A DNA stretch of 64,000 bases, from assembly GCF_029688865.1 (NCBI RefSeq), contig NZ_JARUKV010000002.1, forward strand, positions 186,001-250,000, read 5' to 3'. The DNA is from Natronococcus sp. A-GB7 (lineage in GTDB: Archaea; Halobacteriota; Halobacteria; Halobacteriales; Natrialbaceae). The position numbers and the translations under genes are program-made. Below the pieces are notes generated by a model, which saw only the letters and a program-made list of their open reading frames with translations, was not told where the DNA came from and did not search any database. Position 1 is the first letter of the stretch; every line of letters starts with the position of its first letter. Positions 25,354 to 33,277 of the stretch are shown piece by piece.

Positions 25354-25677
25354 CTACGCGTTCGTCGGCTGAGCGCAGTGACTGCGCAGCGTCTGCAGCA
25401 TGTCCTGACAGAGGGGGTCGGGGTAGTATCGAACCGTCTCGCTCCGCGAGTCCCACTCTATCAGCCCCGAATCGGCCAGTTTCGGGAGGTGAACGTGATG
25501 CATCCGAGTAGAGAGCGACGACTCTCCCGACGGAGGGTCCACGTGGCTCACGAGCTCGTCGATCGTGGCCGTGTTCGTCGGTTGGTTATCGAGGAACCGA
25601 AGGATCTGTCGTCTGTGCCGGTGGCACAGCAACTCGAGCAGTTCGTCACACTTCTCGGTGTGGGATGTGGCGTTCAT
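25354..25677 (-). CDS. DUF7344-type winged-helix regulator
   Basis: This 107-residue protein is one winged-helix domain: CHRHRRQILRFLDNQP (helix 1-2), IDELVSHVDPPSG and MHHVHLPKLADSGLIEWD (recognition helix and wing), then YYPDPLCQDML. The LxHxHLPKLADxGLI pattern is the DUF7344 haloarchaeal family, related to ArsR/MarR. It is a likely DNA-binding transcription factor; the effector is unknown. Its promoter region contains the right arm of a long inverted repeat. Confidence 0.85.
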   Translation of the reverse strand: MNATSHTEKCDELLELLCHRHRRQILRFLDNQPTNTATIDELVSHVDPPSGESSLSTRMHHVHLPKLADSGLIEWDSRSETVRYYPDPLCQDMLQTLRSHCAQPTNA

Positions 25678-25698
25678 CGGAACTCGACTCTGATAACA

Positions 25699-25785
25699 AA
25701 AACCGCAGCTCGAACATAAGTGTAACGTATATGAACCTCTAAGAATTGCGAATTTCGTACTTCTTACCGGATTAGCTGCGGTTTT
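25699..25785. repeat. inverted repeat with 12-bp perfect arms, 63-base AT-rich spacer
   Basis: AAAACCGCAGCT (25699-25710) and AGCTGCGGTTTT (25774-25785) are exact reverse complements. The element fills the gap between the Lrp gene (stop at 25801) and the winged-helix gene (start at 25677). Its interior is AT-rich, unlike the surrounding DNA. It could be a tiny MITE, a looped operator pair or a terminator-plus-promoter block. Confidence 0.7.
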
Positions 25786-25800
25786 CGGTTACATCGTCCG

Positions 25801-26343
25801 TCACTCGCTACTCCGATCTTTCTGTTCGAAGTGTCCCCACGGCTGACTGTATTTTTTCGTGATTATCTCGGAGCTGTGAACGGTAAGCCCGCTTTCGTTC
25901 AGCTCCTTCGTCAGTCGGATGAGATCGGACGTGGAGGTAGCGATCGTTTCGATGTAGAGGTTGTGCTCGCTGGTGATCATCTCGGTGATATCGACGACGC
26001 CGACGACGTCGAGGACGTCTTTGGCAGCACTCGAGCGGGTCGACGGGTCGCTGGTACACACGAAAAGAAGCCGGAGCGGAAAGCCCGCTTTCTCGTAGTC
26101 GATCTTGGGTTCGTACCCCTTGAGGACCCCCGTGTTTTCCAGCTTGTCGATTCGGTTGCGGACGGTGCTGGGCGAAACGTCCGCTTCCGTTGCGATTTCG
26201 TCGATCGTGACGTTGCGGGCGTCACGCTGAAGCGCGAACAGCACGCCTTCGTCGACGGAGTCGATCTCGACCGCCTCGGTGGTCTCTTCATCGGAACCGG
26301 CAGCGACAGGTACGTCTTCGTCGGCCATGGGAGTAGTACGCAT
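25801..26343 (-). CDS. Lrp/AsnC family transcription regulator
   Basis: The 180-residue regulator has an acidic N-terminal tail (about 1-30), an HTH (VTIDEIATEADVSPSTVRNRIDKLENTG-type, about 46-72), and a RAM effector domain (VDITEMITSEHNLYIETIA). ATG 26343 is the first start; ATG 26328 (MADEDVPVA) is equally possible. Lrp/AsnC proteins sense amino acids or related small molecules and act as feast/famine regulators. It lies directly downstream of promoter DNA shared with no other gene; the oxidoreductase upstream is on the same strand, 51 bases away. Confidence 0.9.
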   Translation of the reverse strand: MRTTPMADEDVPVAAGSDEETTEAVEIDSVDEGVLFALQRDARNVTIDEIATEADVSPSTVRNRIDKLENTGVLKGYEPKIDYEKAGFPLRLLFVCTSDPSTRSSAAKDVLDVVGVVDITEMITSEHNLYIETIATSTSDLIRLTKELNESGLTVHSSEIITKKYSQPWGHFEQKDRSSE

Positions 26344-26394
26344 TGACGGAAGAAGGACAACTCGGTCAGCCGGTGCCGCGAGACGCGCCGACGC

Positions 26395-27597
26395 TCAACA
26401 GTCGCAGTAGTCGGGTTCGCAACAGTCGAGATCCTCGAGCACCATCCGTTTCTCCCGGTAAGCCTCGAGGGGATCGGTGTCGACCCCGAGTCGCTCGCCG
26501 AGCTCCTCGGCGACGACGGCGAAGCGCTGGCGGAACTTGTAGATGAAACAGAACTGCTGGTCGTTGTGTGCGACCTGCGGCCCGGCGAGGAACAGGCCGG
26601 GCGTCTCGGTCGATTCGTCCCGGTCGGTGAGATCGGGGAGCTCGCCGTCGAACGCGAACAGGTCGTCGACGACCGCGAGACTTCCCTCGAACCCGGTCGC
26701 GAGCACGGGGGGTGCTCGAGAGCGAACCCGATCGCCGTCGGTCGTCGTGACGACGTACCCATCGCCCTCCTCGCGTTCGATCCCGGCGACGCGGGCGTCG
26801 GCGACGAGTTCGATCGGCGCGCCGTCCTCGAGGGCGGTCTCGAGTCGCTCGTTCGTTCGCGGGGAGAGCACCTCGCTCGGGTCGGGGCTGCGGAACTGCC
26901 AGGTGCCCTCGTCGTCGAGCACCGTCACCGACCGTCCAGCCTCGGCGAGCCCGAGGGCGGCGTCGATCCCGCTCTCCGCACCGCCGACGACCGCGACGTC
27001 CGAGACCGTCTCGGCCACGGCGCCCGCGCCGTCGGCGGCGATCCCGTTCGTTCCGGCCGACTCGGTACTCGAGGCTCGCGTCGCGTACTCGGCCCACGAG
27101 TCGACGTTCGCGACGTGGACCCCCTGGGTCGCTCCCTCGAGCGCCCCGCTCGAGGGGTACTGGTACTGGCCGGCGGCCCAGACGACGTAGCGGGCGCGGG
27201 TCGCTCCCTCGTCGGTCTCGAGGACGAACTCCTCGGTTTCTCCGCCTCGCCGAGGGGCGACCGACTTGACGTCGATCCCCGTCTCGACGGGGAGTTCGTG
27301 GAACTCGGCGATCGCCTCGAGGTACTCGGCGTACTGCTTGCCCGTGGGGTGTTCGCAGTCCAGCGCCAGCGCGGGCGAGGTGTCGACCGTGACCGCGTTC
27401 AGATCCCGCACACCGAAGGCGTTGGCCGGGAACGACGGCGTCAGCAGTCGCATCTCCTCGGGCCAGCTCCGGAAGGAGGCGCCGATCCGGTCGCGTTCGA
27501 GAACGGCGTAATCGACGTCGAGCCGTTCGAGCGCGACCGCGGTTCCGATTCCGGCCGGCCCGGCGCCGACGACCGCGACCTCGAGTGAGTCGTTCAT
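26395..27597 (-). CDS. FAD-dependent oxidoreductase, CzcO-like, with Cys-rich tail
   Basis: This 400-residue flavoprotein (ATG 27597; MNDSLEVAVVGAGPAG) has a FAD motif VVGAGPAGIG (8-17), FRSWPEEMRLLTPSFP as in flavin monooxygenase/thioredoxin-reductase-like CzcO proteins, a NAD(P) motif VVGGAESGIDAALGL (about 215), and ATGFEGSL. The last residues are LDCCEPDYCDC, a CCx5CxC cluster that could bind metal or a persulfide. The Lrp regulator follows 51 bases later and may control it. The substrate is unknown. Confidence 0.87.
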   Translation of the reverse strand: MNDSLEVAVVGAGPAGIGTAVALERLDVDYAVLERDRIGASFRSWPEEMRLLTPSFPANAFGVRDLNAVTVDTSPALALDCEHPTGKQYAEYLEAIAEFHELPVETGIDVKSVAPRRGGETEEFVLETDEGATRARYVVWAAGQYQYPSSGALEGATQGVHVANVDSWAEYATRASSTESAGTNGIAADGAGAVAETVSDVAVVGGAESGIDAALGLAEAGRSVTVLDDEGTWQFRSPDPSEVLSPRTNERLETALEDGAPIELVADARVAGIEREEGDGYVVTTTDGDRVRSRAPPVLATGFEGSLAVVDDLFAFDGELPDLTDRDESTETPGLFLAGPQVAHNDQQFCFIYKFRQRFAVVAEELGERLGVDTDPLEAYREKRMVLEDLDCCEPDYCDC

Positions 27598-27741
27598 ACG
27601 AACTGGTGATCGCCGCATGTTAATAACTTTGTTCACTACATTACTAATGAATAGCCTCCAGTAGGGTTCGAATGTTAACATCGGCCCGTGGAGCGGCGAT
27701 CCGCGGAGCTTTTAGCCGACCGGAAACTGCACCCAGTACTG

Positions 27742-27780
27742 ATGACTCCACGACCGCTCGAGCGGAGGTGGCTGCGATGA
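27742..27780 (+). other. 12-codon leader frame overlapping purU start
   Basis: ATG 27742 opens MTPRPLERRWLR and stops with TGA 27778-27780, so its stop overlaps the purU ATG (ATGA). GGAGGTGG at 27764-27771 lies inside it and is a strong ribosome site for purU. It may be a real leader peptide for coupled translation or a by-product of the SD placement. Confidence 0.35.
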
Positions 27781-28781
27781 CGACCGACCTGACCGAGATC
27801 ACCGTTGTCGGAGACGACGACACTGGACTGGTCGCCCGCGTAACCAGCCTCCTGTTCGAGCGCGGAGCGAACATCGAGGACATAGACCAGGCGGTTCGAG
27901 ACGGCGTCTTCCGAATGAACCTCGCCGTCGACACCGCGGAGATGGTCTGTACCGAGGCGACGCTACGAAACGACCTTCACGAGCTCGGCGAGGACCTCGG
28001 GCTCGACGTTCAGGTCCGGTTCCCCGCCGACCGCGAGACCCAGCAAATCGCGGTGCTCGGCACCAGCGAGAGTCACTGCCTGGAGGCGCTGTTCGAGGCC
28101 TGGGCGAACGACGAGCTCGGCGCCGACATCGGAGTCGTCATCGGGAACTACAACGACCTCGAGCCCCTCGCGGAGCAGTACGACGTCCCCTTCCACGACA
28201 TCGGCACCGAGAGCGGCCAGCAAAACGAGGAGCGGCTGCTCGAGCTCTTGGCGGAGTACGACGCCGACCTGATCGTTCTCGCGCGGTACATGCGTATCCT
28301 GAGCCCGAACGTCGTCTTCCGTTACGAGGACCGGATCATCAACGTCCACCCGTCGCTGCTGCCCGCCTTCCCCGGCGCCGAGGCCTACCGCCAGGCCCTC
28401 GAGGAGGGCGTCCGGGTCGCGGGCGTCACCGCCCACTACGTCACGACCGATCTCGATCAGGGGCCGATCATCACCCAGCGTGCGTTCGACGTCCCCGACG
28501 ACGCCGACCTCGCGGAGATCAAGCGACGAGGGCAGCCCCTCGAGGCCGACGCCCTGCTCGAGGCGGTGCGGCTCCACCTGAACGGCGACGTCTCGGTCCA
28601 CCGCGGTCGAACGAGCGTCCGCGAGAGCGAGCGTGACTACCAGCTGGGTCTGCCCGATGAGGTGGACGAACTCACGCCGGATCGACCGATCGACGGGATC
28701 GTCGACGACGTGATACCATCGGGAGGGAAAGACGAGGACGACGCGGAACGAGGGACCGAACCGGAGCCGCCGGCGAACTAA
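27777..28781 (+). CDS. purU: formyltetrahydrofolate deformylase PurU
   Basis: The 334-residue enzyme hydrolyses 10-formyl-tetrahydrofolate to formate and THF, balancing one-carbon and purine metabolism. An ACT domain (about 5-85; EITVVGDDDTGLVARVTSLL) precedes the formyltransferase domain (about 95-280) with catalytic IINVHPSLLPAFPG and VTAHYVTTDLDQGPI. A tail of about 50 acidic residues (after residue 290) is not part of typical PurU. The start at ATG 27777 has the SD GGAGGTGG 6 bases upstream, unusual in this largely leaderless organism. A GTG further upstream is unnecessary. Confidence 0.92.
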   Translation: MTTDLTEITVVGDDDTGLVARVTSLLFERGANIEDIDQAVRDGVFRMNLAVDTAEMVCTEATLRNDLHELGEDLGLDVQVRFPADRETQQIAVLGTSESHCLEALFEAWANDELGADIGVVIGNYNDLEPLAEQYDVPFHDIGTESGQQNEERLLELLAEYDADLIVLARYMRILSPNVVFRYEDRIINVHPSLLPAFPGAEAYRQALEEGVRVAGVTAHYVTTDLDQGPIITQRAFDVPDDADLAEIKRRGQPLEADALLEAVRLHLNGDVSVHRGRTSVRESERDYQLGLPDEVDELTPDRPIDGIVDDVIPSGGKDEDDAERGTEPEPPAN

Positions 28782-28948
28782 CGCGACTCCGATTCGTCCC
28801 AGGATTCGCGACAGGCGACGCTACAGAACTCGTAGTAGACGGCCTCTCCGTTCTCGACGACGTTTACGACCTGACGCTCGCCGTTTTCGGTCACCGGATC
28901 CGTACAGGACAGACACGTCGGTACGTCCTCGTCGCTCGAACCAGTCAT
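28778..28948 (-). CDS. small zinc-finger protein (DUF7576-like)
   Basis: The 56-residue protein MTGSSDEDVPTCLSCTDPV has C12 and C15 (CLSC) and C42 and C46 (FCSVACRESW), a CxxC...CxxxC treble-clef zinc site resembling the DUF7576 family (from memory). The gene is too short for a default ORF caller. Its TAG overlaps the purU stop by two bases on the opposite strand, so the genes are convergent and share their 3' ends. Confidence 0.75.
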   Translation of the reverse strand: MTGSSDEDVPTCLSCTDPVTENGERQVVNVVENGEAVYYEFCSVACRESWDESESR

Positions 28949-29019
28949 CGGTCCCCAAAATAGGATGCAGCTACTTGAACGATCCTGTTGCGGCGGTATC
29001 GGCCGGCCGAGTCGAGGAC

Positions 29020-29427
29020 TCAGACGTTCTCTGGATCGACCGTTACGCCCTCGAACAGCGGATGCAGGTCGTCGTCGAGCTGGGCCTTTAGGTCCTGCAG
29101 CTCGTCCTGCGTGAGCGTGGCCGCGATGGCGTCGGTGACGCCGTCGGCGAACTGCTCGGCGTCGCCGTCCTCGACGTCGGTTCCCTGGAGGCGGTCGCCG
29201 ACGCGGTCGACGAACGCCTCGCGGTCGTAGCCGGTGCCGTCGTGGTCGGCGTCTTCGACGATCGAGGCCAGCTCCGAGGGGAGCTGGGCCGCGACGTCCT
29301 CGACCTCGCCGCCCGTCAGGGTCTCGCCCAGCGTCTCGAGGACGGCCTCGCTGGCGATCCGTGCGTGATCGATCGTCTCGAGGTGGCTCGCTTCCTGGAC
29401 GAGCTTGTAGAACTCGTTTTCCCGCAT
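29020..29427 (-). CDS. DUF2267 family protein
   Basis: This 135-residue all-helical acidic protein starts MRENEFYKLVQEASHLE and has the family's paired helices with A.R...VLETLGETLTGGEVEDVAAQLP and DGVTDAIAATLTQDELQDL. DUF2267 proteins are small soluble proteins of unknown function. It is a single gene, read toward purU; the next gene is divergent. Confidence 0.85.
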   Translation of the reverse strand: MRENEFYKLVQEASHLETIDHARIASEAVLETLGETLTGGEVEDVAAQLPSELASIVEDADHDGTGYDREAFVDRVGDRLQGTDVEDGDAEQFADGVTDAIAATLTQDELQDLKAQLDDDLHPLFEGVTVDPENV

Positions 29428-29663
29428 GGACGGCTATCGAACACTGAGCCGTGTCGGAATTCTGCCCTCAAATGCAAGGGGCTGTCGAGAGTCGACATCG
29501 GCGTTCCCGACCGGGCTCTCGAATCCTCGGAAGGCCGCGATCGAGCCGGCTCGAGTCGCCGCATCCGTCCACGGAGCGATCACAACGCACCCGATCGATA
29601 GAACTCGGCTGACACCCGTGTTACTGGACGTTTATCATCCCTCGGGTGATACTCACACGCACA

Positions 29664-30986
29664 ATGGCACAGCGAGAGGTCCAACAGGAGCTGTCGGTCG
29701 ACCAGTACACGCTCGGACTCGTCGGCCCCGACCAGGAGTGGGCGGGAACGGTTGCCGACGGCGGGACGATCGAGACCTACACCCCGCCGGGCTGCTGGGG
29801 TCCGATGATCACCCCCGAGTTCCGGGGCGGACACGAGGTCACCCGCCCGATCCGCGTCGAGAACGCCGAGGTCGGCGACGCCGTCGCGCTGACGATTCGG
29901 GACGTCGAGGTGACGAGCCTCGCGACGAGTACGGGCTCGATGCGCGAGCGAACGGAGGCGTTCGGCGACGATCCGTTCGTCGACCACCGCTGTCCCGACT
30001 GCGGCACCGAGTGGCCCGAATCGATCGTCGAGGGCACCGGCGAGGAGGCGATCCGCTGTGCGGAGTGTGGCGCCAACGCCTCCTCGTTCGGCTTCGAGTA
30101 CGGCTACACCGTCGTCTTCGACGAGGATCACACGGTGGGGATCACGGTCGACGAGGACGCCGCACACGAGCTCGCCGAGGACGCCACGGAGCTGATGGAC
30201 ATCCCCGAGAACGCCCGCCAGCACCCGATCCTGCTGTACGCGCCCTCGGAGATGCCCGGCACGCTCGGTCGGCTGCGGCCCTTCATCGGCAACGTCGGCA
30301 CCACGCCGTCCGTGGAGCTGCCGGACTCCCACAACGCGGGCGACTTCGGCCAGTTCCTCCTCGAGACCGACCACGACTGGGGACTCGAGAGCGAAGCGGA
30401 GCTCGAGGCCCGCACCGACGGCCACATGGACATCCCCGAGGTCCGGGCGGGCGCGACGCTGATCTGTCCCGTCAAGGTCGACGGCGCGGGCGTCTACGTC
30501 GGCGACCTCCACGCCAACCAGGGCGACGGCGAGCTCTCCCTGCACACGACCGACGTCAGCGGCACGGTGCGGATGGACGTCGAGGTGATCAAGGGTCTCG
30601 AGATCGACGGGCCGCTACTCCTGCCCAACGAGGAGGATCTGCCGTTCATCAGCAAACCGTACAGCGACGACGAACTCGAGGCCGGACGCGCGCTCGCCGA
30701 CGAACACGACGTCGACCTGCTCGACGAGATGGGGCCGATCCAGGTCGTCGGGACGGGTGCGACGATCAACGACGCGACGGAGAACGCCTTCGACCGCGCC
30801 GGCACCCTGCTCGAGATGAGCGAGGGCGAGGTGCGTTCCCGGTGTACGTTCACCGGTGGCGTCCAGATCGGTCGCCTTCCGGGTGTGGTTCAGCTCGACA
30901 TGCTCGCGCCGATGGACGTCCTCGAGGACCGGGGGATCGCTCACCTCGTTCGGGAGCAGTACGACGAAGGCGAACGAGACGCCTGA
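29664..30986 (+). CDS. acetamidase/formamidase family protein with zinc-ribbon insert
   Basis: This 440-residue protein starts at ATG 29664 (MAQREVQQELSVDQYTLGLV). Family features are YTPPGCWGPMITPEF, a metal-binding MPGTLGRLRPFIGN-like core, GAGVYVGDLHANQGDGE, the most conserved segment, and VIKGLEIDGPLLLP. FmdA-type amidases release ammonia from formamide or acetamide. Between residues about 112 and 140 two CxxC pairs (CPDCG, CAECG) form a zinc-ribbon insert. It stands alone with no transporter or urea-related genes nearby. Confidence 0.88.
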   Translation: MAQREVQQELSVDQYTLGLVGPDQEWAGTVADGGTIETYTPPGCWGPMITPEFRGGHEVTRPIRVENAEVGDAVALTIRDVEVTSLATSTGSMRERTEAFGDDPFVDHRCPDCGTEWPESIVEGTGEEAIRCAECGANASSFGFEYGYTVVFDEDHTVGITVDEDAAHELAEDATELMDIPENARQHPILLYAPSEMPGTLGRLRPFIGNVGTTPSVELPDSHNAGDFGQFLLETDHDWGLESEAELEARTDGHMDIPEVRAGATLICPVKVDGAGVYVGDLHANQGDGELSLHTTDVSGTVRMDVEVIKGLEIDGPLLLPNEEDLPFISKPYSDDELEAGRALADEHDVDLLDEMGPIQVVGTGATINDATENAFDRAGTLLEMSEGEVRSRCTFTGGVQIGRLPGVVQLDMLAPMDVLEDRGIAHLVREQYDEGERDA

Positions 30987-31052
30987 CTCCGGCTGACGTC
31001 ACGCTCGGCTCCGCAGCGGGAGAACGGCCGACTCCGTTCCGTCCGGCGCGCC

Positions 31053-31298
31053 TCAATCGGCTTCGTTCGGTTCGATGGTCGCGCGTTCGTCGGTCGTACG
31101 GTCGTCGCTCGAGTCCGTGCCGAGCCGTGCGCTTCGGTCCTCCGAGACCAGCGGTGCGACGGCCAGTACCAGCATCGCGGACATGAACACCGCGAGCATC
31201 GAGAGGGCGACCGTCGTAACGCTGAGCGGGACGATACCCGCGAGGGGAACGCCGAACGCGACGCCCACGAGGATTCCACCGGAAGTGACGAGACTCAT
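31053..31298 (-). CDS. small membrane protein of unknown function
   Basis: The protein has 81 residues with two hydrophobic helices (GGILVGVAFGVPLAGIVPLS and ALSMLAVFMSAMLVLAVAPL) and a charged cytoplasmic tail rich in Asp, Thr and Arg. No motif is known to me. It is a single gene convergent with the amidase and divergent from the kinase. Confidence 0.7.
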   Translation of the reverse strand: MSLVTSGGILVGVAFGVPLAGIVPLSVTTVALSMLAVFMSAMLVLAVAPLVSEDRSARLGTDSSDDRTTDERATIEPNEAD

Positions 31299-31439
31299 CG
31301 CTTTCGACCGTCCCTTTCGTATCGGCTCACATGAGTGTTACTTTTTCGTGGTCGAGTTCGTGGAACCGTCGTCCCGCTCTGTCGGGTGAACAAACGAGAC
31401 GACCGAACGGCATTTACAGCAGCAGCCGGACCCTTTCGT

Positions 31440-32513
31440 ATGGAGATACCCGAGGGGCTGGGGTCACACGTCCTCGATACTCTCGCGCCGAATATCGCGG
31501 TTCTGGACGACGAGGGCACGATCCTGGGGACGAACGAATCGTGGAACTCCGTCGCCGAGGAGAACGAGCTCCAGCCACCGGTAGACGGCGTCGGCGTCAA
31601 CTACATCGAGGTCTGCGAGGAGAGCGACAGTCCGTCCGCCGAGCAGGCGGCCGCGGGAGTTCGGGCCGTCCTCGAGGGCGAACGGGAGACGTTTACCCTC
31701 GAGTACCCCTGTCACTCCGCGGACTCCCAGCGCTGGTTCCAGCTGGTCGTCGAACCGACGCGCTACGAGGGCAAGCTGTACGCGACCGTCTCCCACCGGA
31801 ACATCACCGAGCGCAAGCTGAACGAACAGCGCGTCGAGGAGTCGAACGAACGCCTCCAGCAGTTCGCCTACGCGGTCAGCCACGACCTCCAGGAACCCCT
31901 GCGGATGATCACGAGCTACCTCGGACTGATCGAGCGCCGCTACGAGGACGAGCTCGACGAGGACGGCCGGGAGTTCATCGAGTTCGCCGTCGACGGCGCC
32001 GAACGGATGCGGGACATGATCGAGGGCCTCCTCGAGTACTCCCGCGTCGAGACCCGCGGGGACCCGTTCGAACCCGTCGACCTCGAGACCGTTCTCGAGG
32101 AGGTCAGCACGGACCTGCAGATGGCGATCGACGACGATGGCGGCGAGCTGACGATCGGGTCGCTGCCGACGGTCGAAGGCGACCGAAGCCAGCTCCGGCG
32201 ACTGTTCCAGAACCTGCTCGAGAACGCGATCACGTACTCGGGCGAGGACCCTCCGCGAATCCACATCGAGGCCGAGGAGAGCGACGGCGAGTGGATCGTC
32301 GCGGTCAGCGACGACGGGATCGGGATCGATCCGGAGGACCAGGACCGGATCTTCGACGTCTTCGATCGGCTCCACAGCCGCGAGGAGTACGAGGGGACGG
32401 GAATCGGGCTTGCGCTGTGTGAACGGATCGCCGAGCGCCACGGCGGGAGCATCGAGGTCGACTCCGAGCCCGGCGAGGGGTCGACGTTCTTCGTGACGCT
32501 GCCTGCCGCCTGA
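31440..32513 (+). CDS. PAS-domain sensor histidine kinase
   Basis: The protein has 357 residues from ATG 31440. A PAS-like domain (about 5-125; LAPNIAVLDDEGTILGTNES) is followed by a HisKA domain with H-box AYAVSHDLQEPLRMI and an HATPase_c domain with the N-box FQNLLENAITYS, G1 DDGIGIDPEDQDRIF and G2 GTGIGLALCERI. There is no membrane segment. It is a soluble sensor kinase of the bacteriophytochrome-like SHDLQEP type; the partner regulator is not adjacent. Confidence 0.92.
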   Translation: MEIPEGLGSHVLDTLAPNIAVLDDEGTILGTNESWNSVAEENELQPPVDGVGVNYIEVCEESDSPSAEQAAAGVRAVLEGERETFTLEYPCHSADSQRWFQLVVEPTRYEGKLYATVSHRNITERKLNEQRVEESNERLQQFAYAVSHDLQEPLRMITSYLGLIERRYEDELDEDGREFIEFAVDGAERMRDMIEGLLEYSRVETRGDPFEPVDLETVLEEVSTDLQMAIDDDGGELTIGSLPTVEGDRSQLRRLFQNLLENAITYSGEDPPRIHIEAEESDGEWIVAVSDDGIGIDPEDQDRIFDVFDRLHSREEYEGTGIGLALCERIAERHGGSIEVDSEPGEGSTFFVTLPAA

Positions 32514-32630
32514 TCCGGACCGGCCACGGAGCCGATCGCGGACGGCGTCCTCGCCGCGAAACGGGGCAACTGACCGATTCACCCGGTTCCTCACACAACG
32601 TATATTATCGGACGAATCGTACGATGCCGT

Positions 32631-32837
32631 ATGCCAGACGGGGAAAGTGAACGAAGGATGGCCGTCTGTGCCTCCTGTGAATCCGCCTACGCCGCCGAGG
32701 TGTGGCCGGACGGAACGATCAAGCCGATCGGAACGAAGGAGGGCTGTCATTGTGGATCTGCGGAGTTTCGAGTCGTCGAGCACTCGTCGGACGTCGTCCC
32801 GGAGCCGGAAGAGCCGACCGACGCTGCCGACCTGTAG
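32631..32837 (+). CDS. small zinc-binding protein, paralogue of the one at 60033
   Basis: This 68-residue protein starts MPDGESERRMAVCASCESAY and later has IKPIGTKEGCHCGSAEFRVV. CxxC and CxC make one zinc-ribbon site. The protein at 60033-60221 starts MPDGESERGAITCIACSTVY and has IRPIGRQSCECGSTEFEII, so the two are clear paralogues. This copy sits just downstream of the origin region. A TATA-like CGTATATTATCG is about 30 bases before the start. Confidence 0.85.
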   Translation: MPDGESERRMAVCASCESAYAAEVWPDGTIKPIGTKEGCHCGSAEFRVVEHSSDVVPEPEEPTDAADL

Positions 32838-33039
32838 TCGGACCGGAACCCGAGCGCGGAGTCGATCGTCCTCGAGCGGCGGTGCATCGAGAGCGTAGCT
32901 CGGTGACGAACTGGAGGGTTCGAGGCTCGTTCCGGACCGTCTCGAGCGCGCCCGTTCCGAACGGCCCGGCCGACTCCGGACTCGGTGCGTGAAACGAGAC
33001 GTTATCGGGAGGGGGTACCGTCCGCCCCCTCCAGAACCC

Positions 33040-33277
33040 CCCACCCCACTGTGTCCAGTGTCTCGTCTCAAGCGTCGAGCCGCCAGAAGCGGCGTTCGCT
33101 TCGATACCCCATCGCGTCCAGTGTCCTATCGCGGTCAGATTGGCAACGATCCGTCTCGAATTCGTTTGGGAGGAGGTGCTCCCCCACCCCATTGTGTCCA
33201 GTGTCTCAGCGTGAGCGCGCGCCACGGTCGAGGCGTTGCTGGATCGCTTCGGTCACCCCCACTACGTCCACTGTCTC
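33040..33277 (-). repeat. four ORB-like repeats downstream of, and inside, orc
   Basis: On the plus strand these read as variants of CCCACTGTGTCCAGTGTCTC at 33040-33065, 33107-33126 (CCCCATCGCGTCCAGTGTC), 33183-33208 and 33257-33277, all in one orientation. The third covers the orc stop codon; the fourth lies within the orc coding sequence. A hairpin with arms GGAGGGGG/CCCCCTCC at 33008-33032 precedes them. Identical sequence occurs upstream of orc (26 bases identical between 33040-33065 and 34528-34553). Confidence 0.8.
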
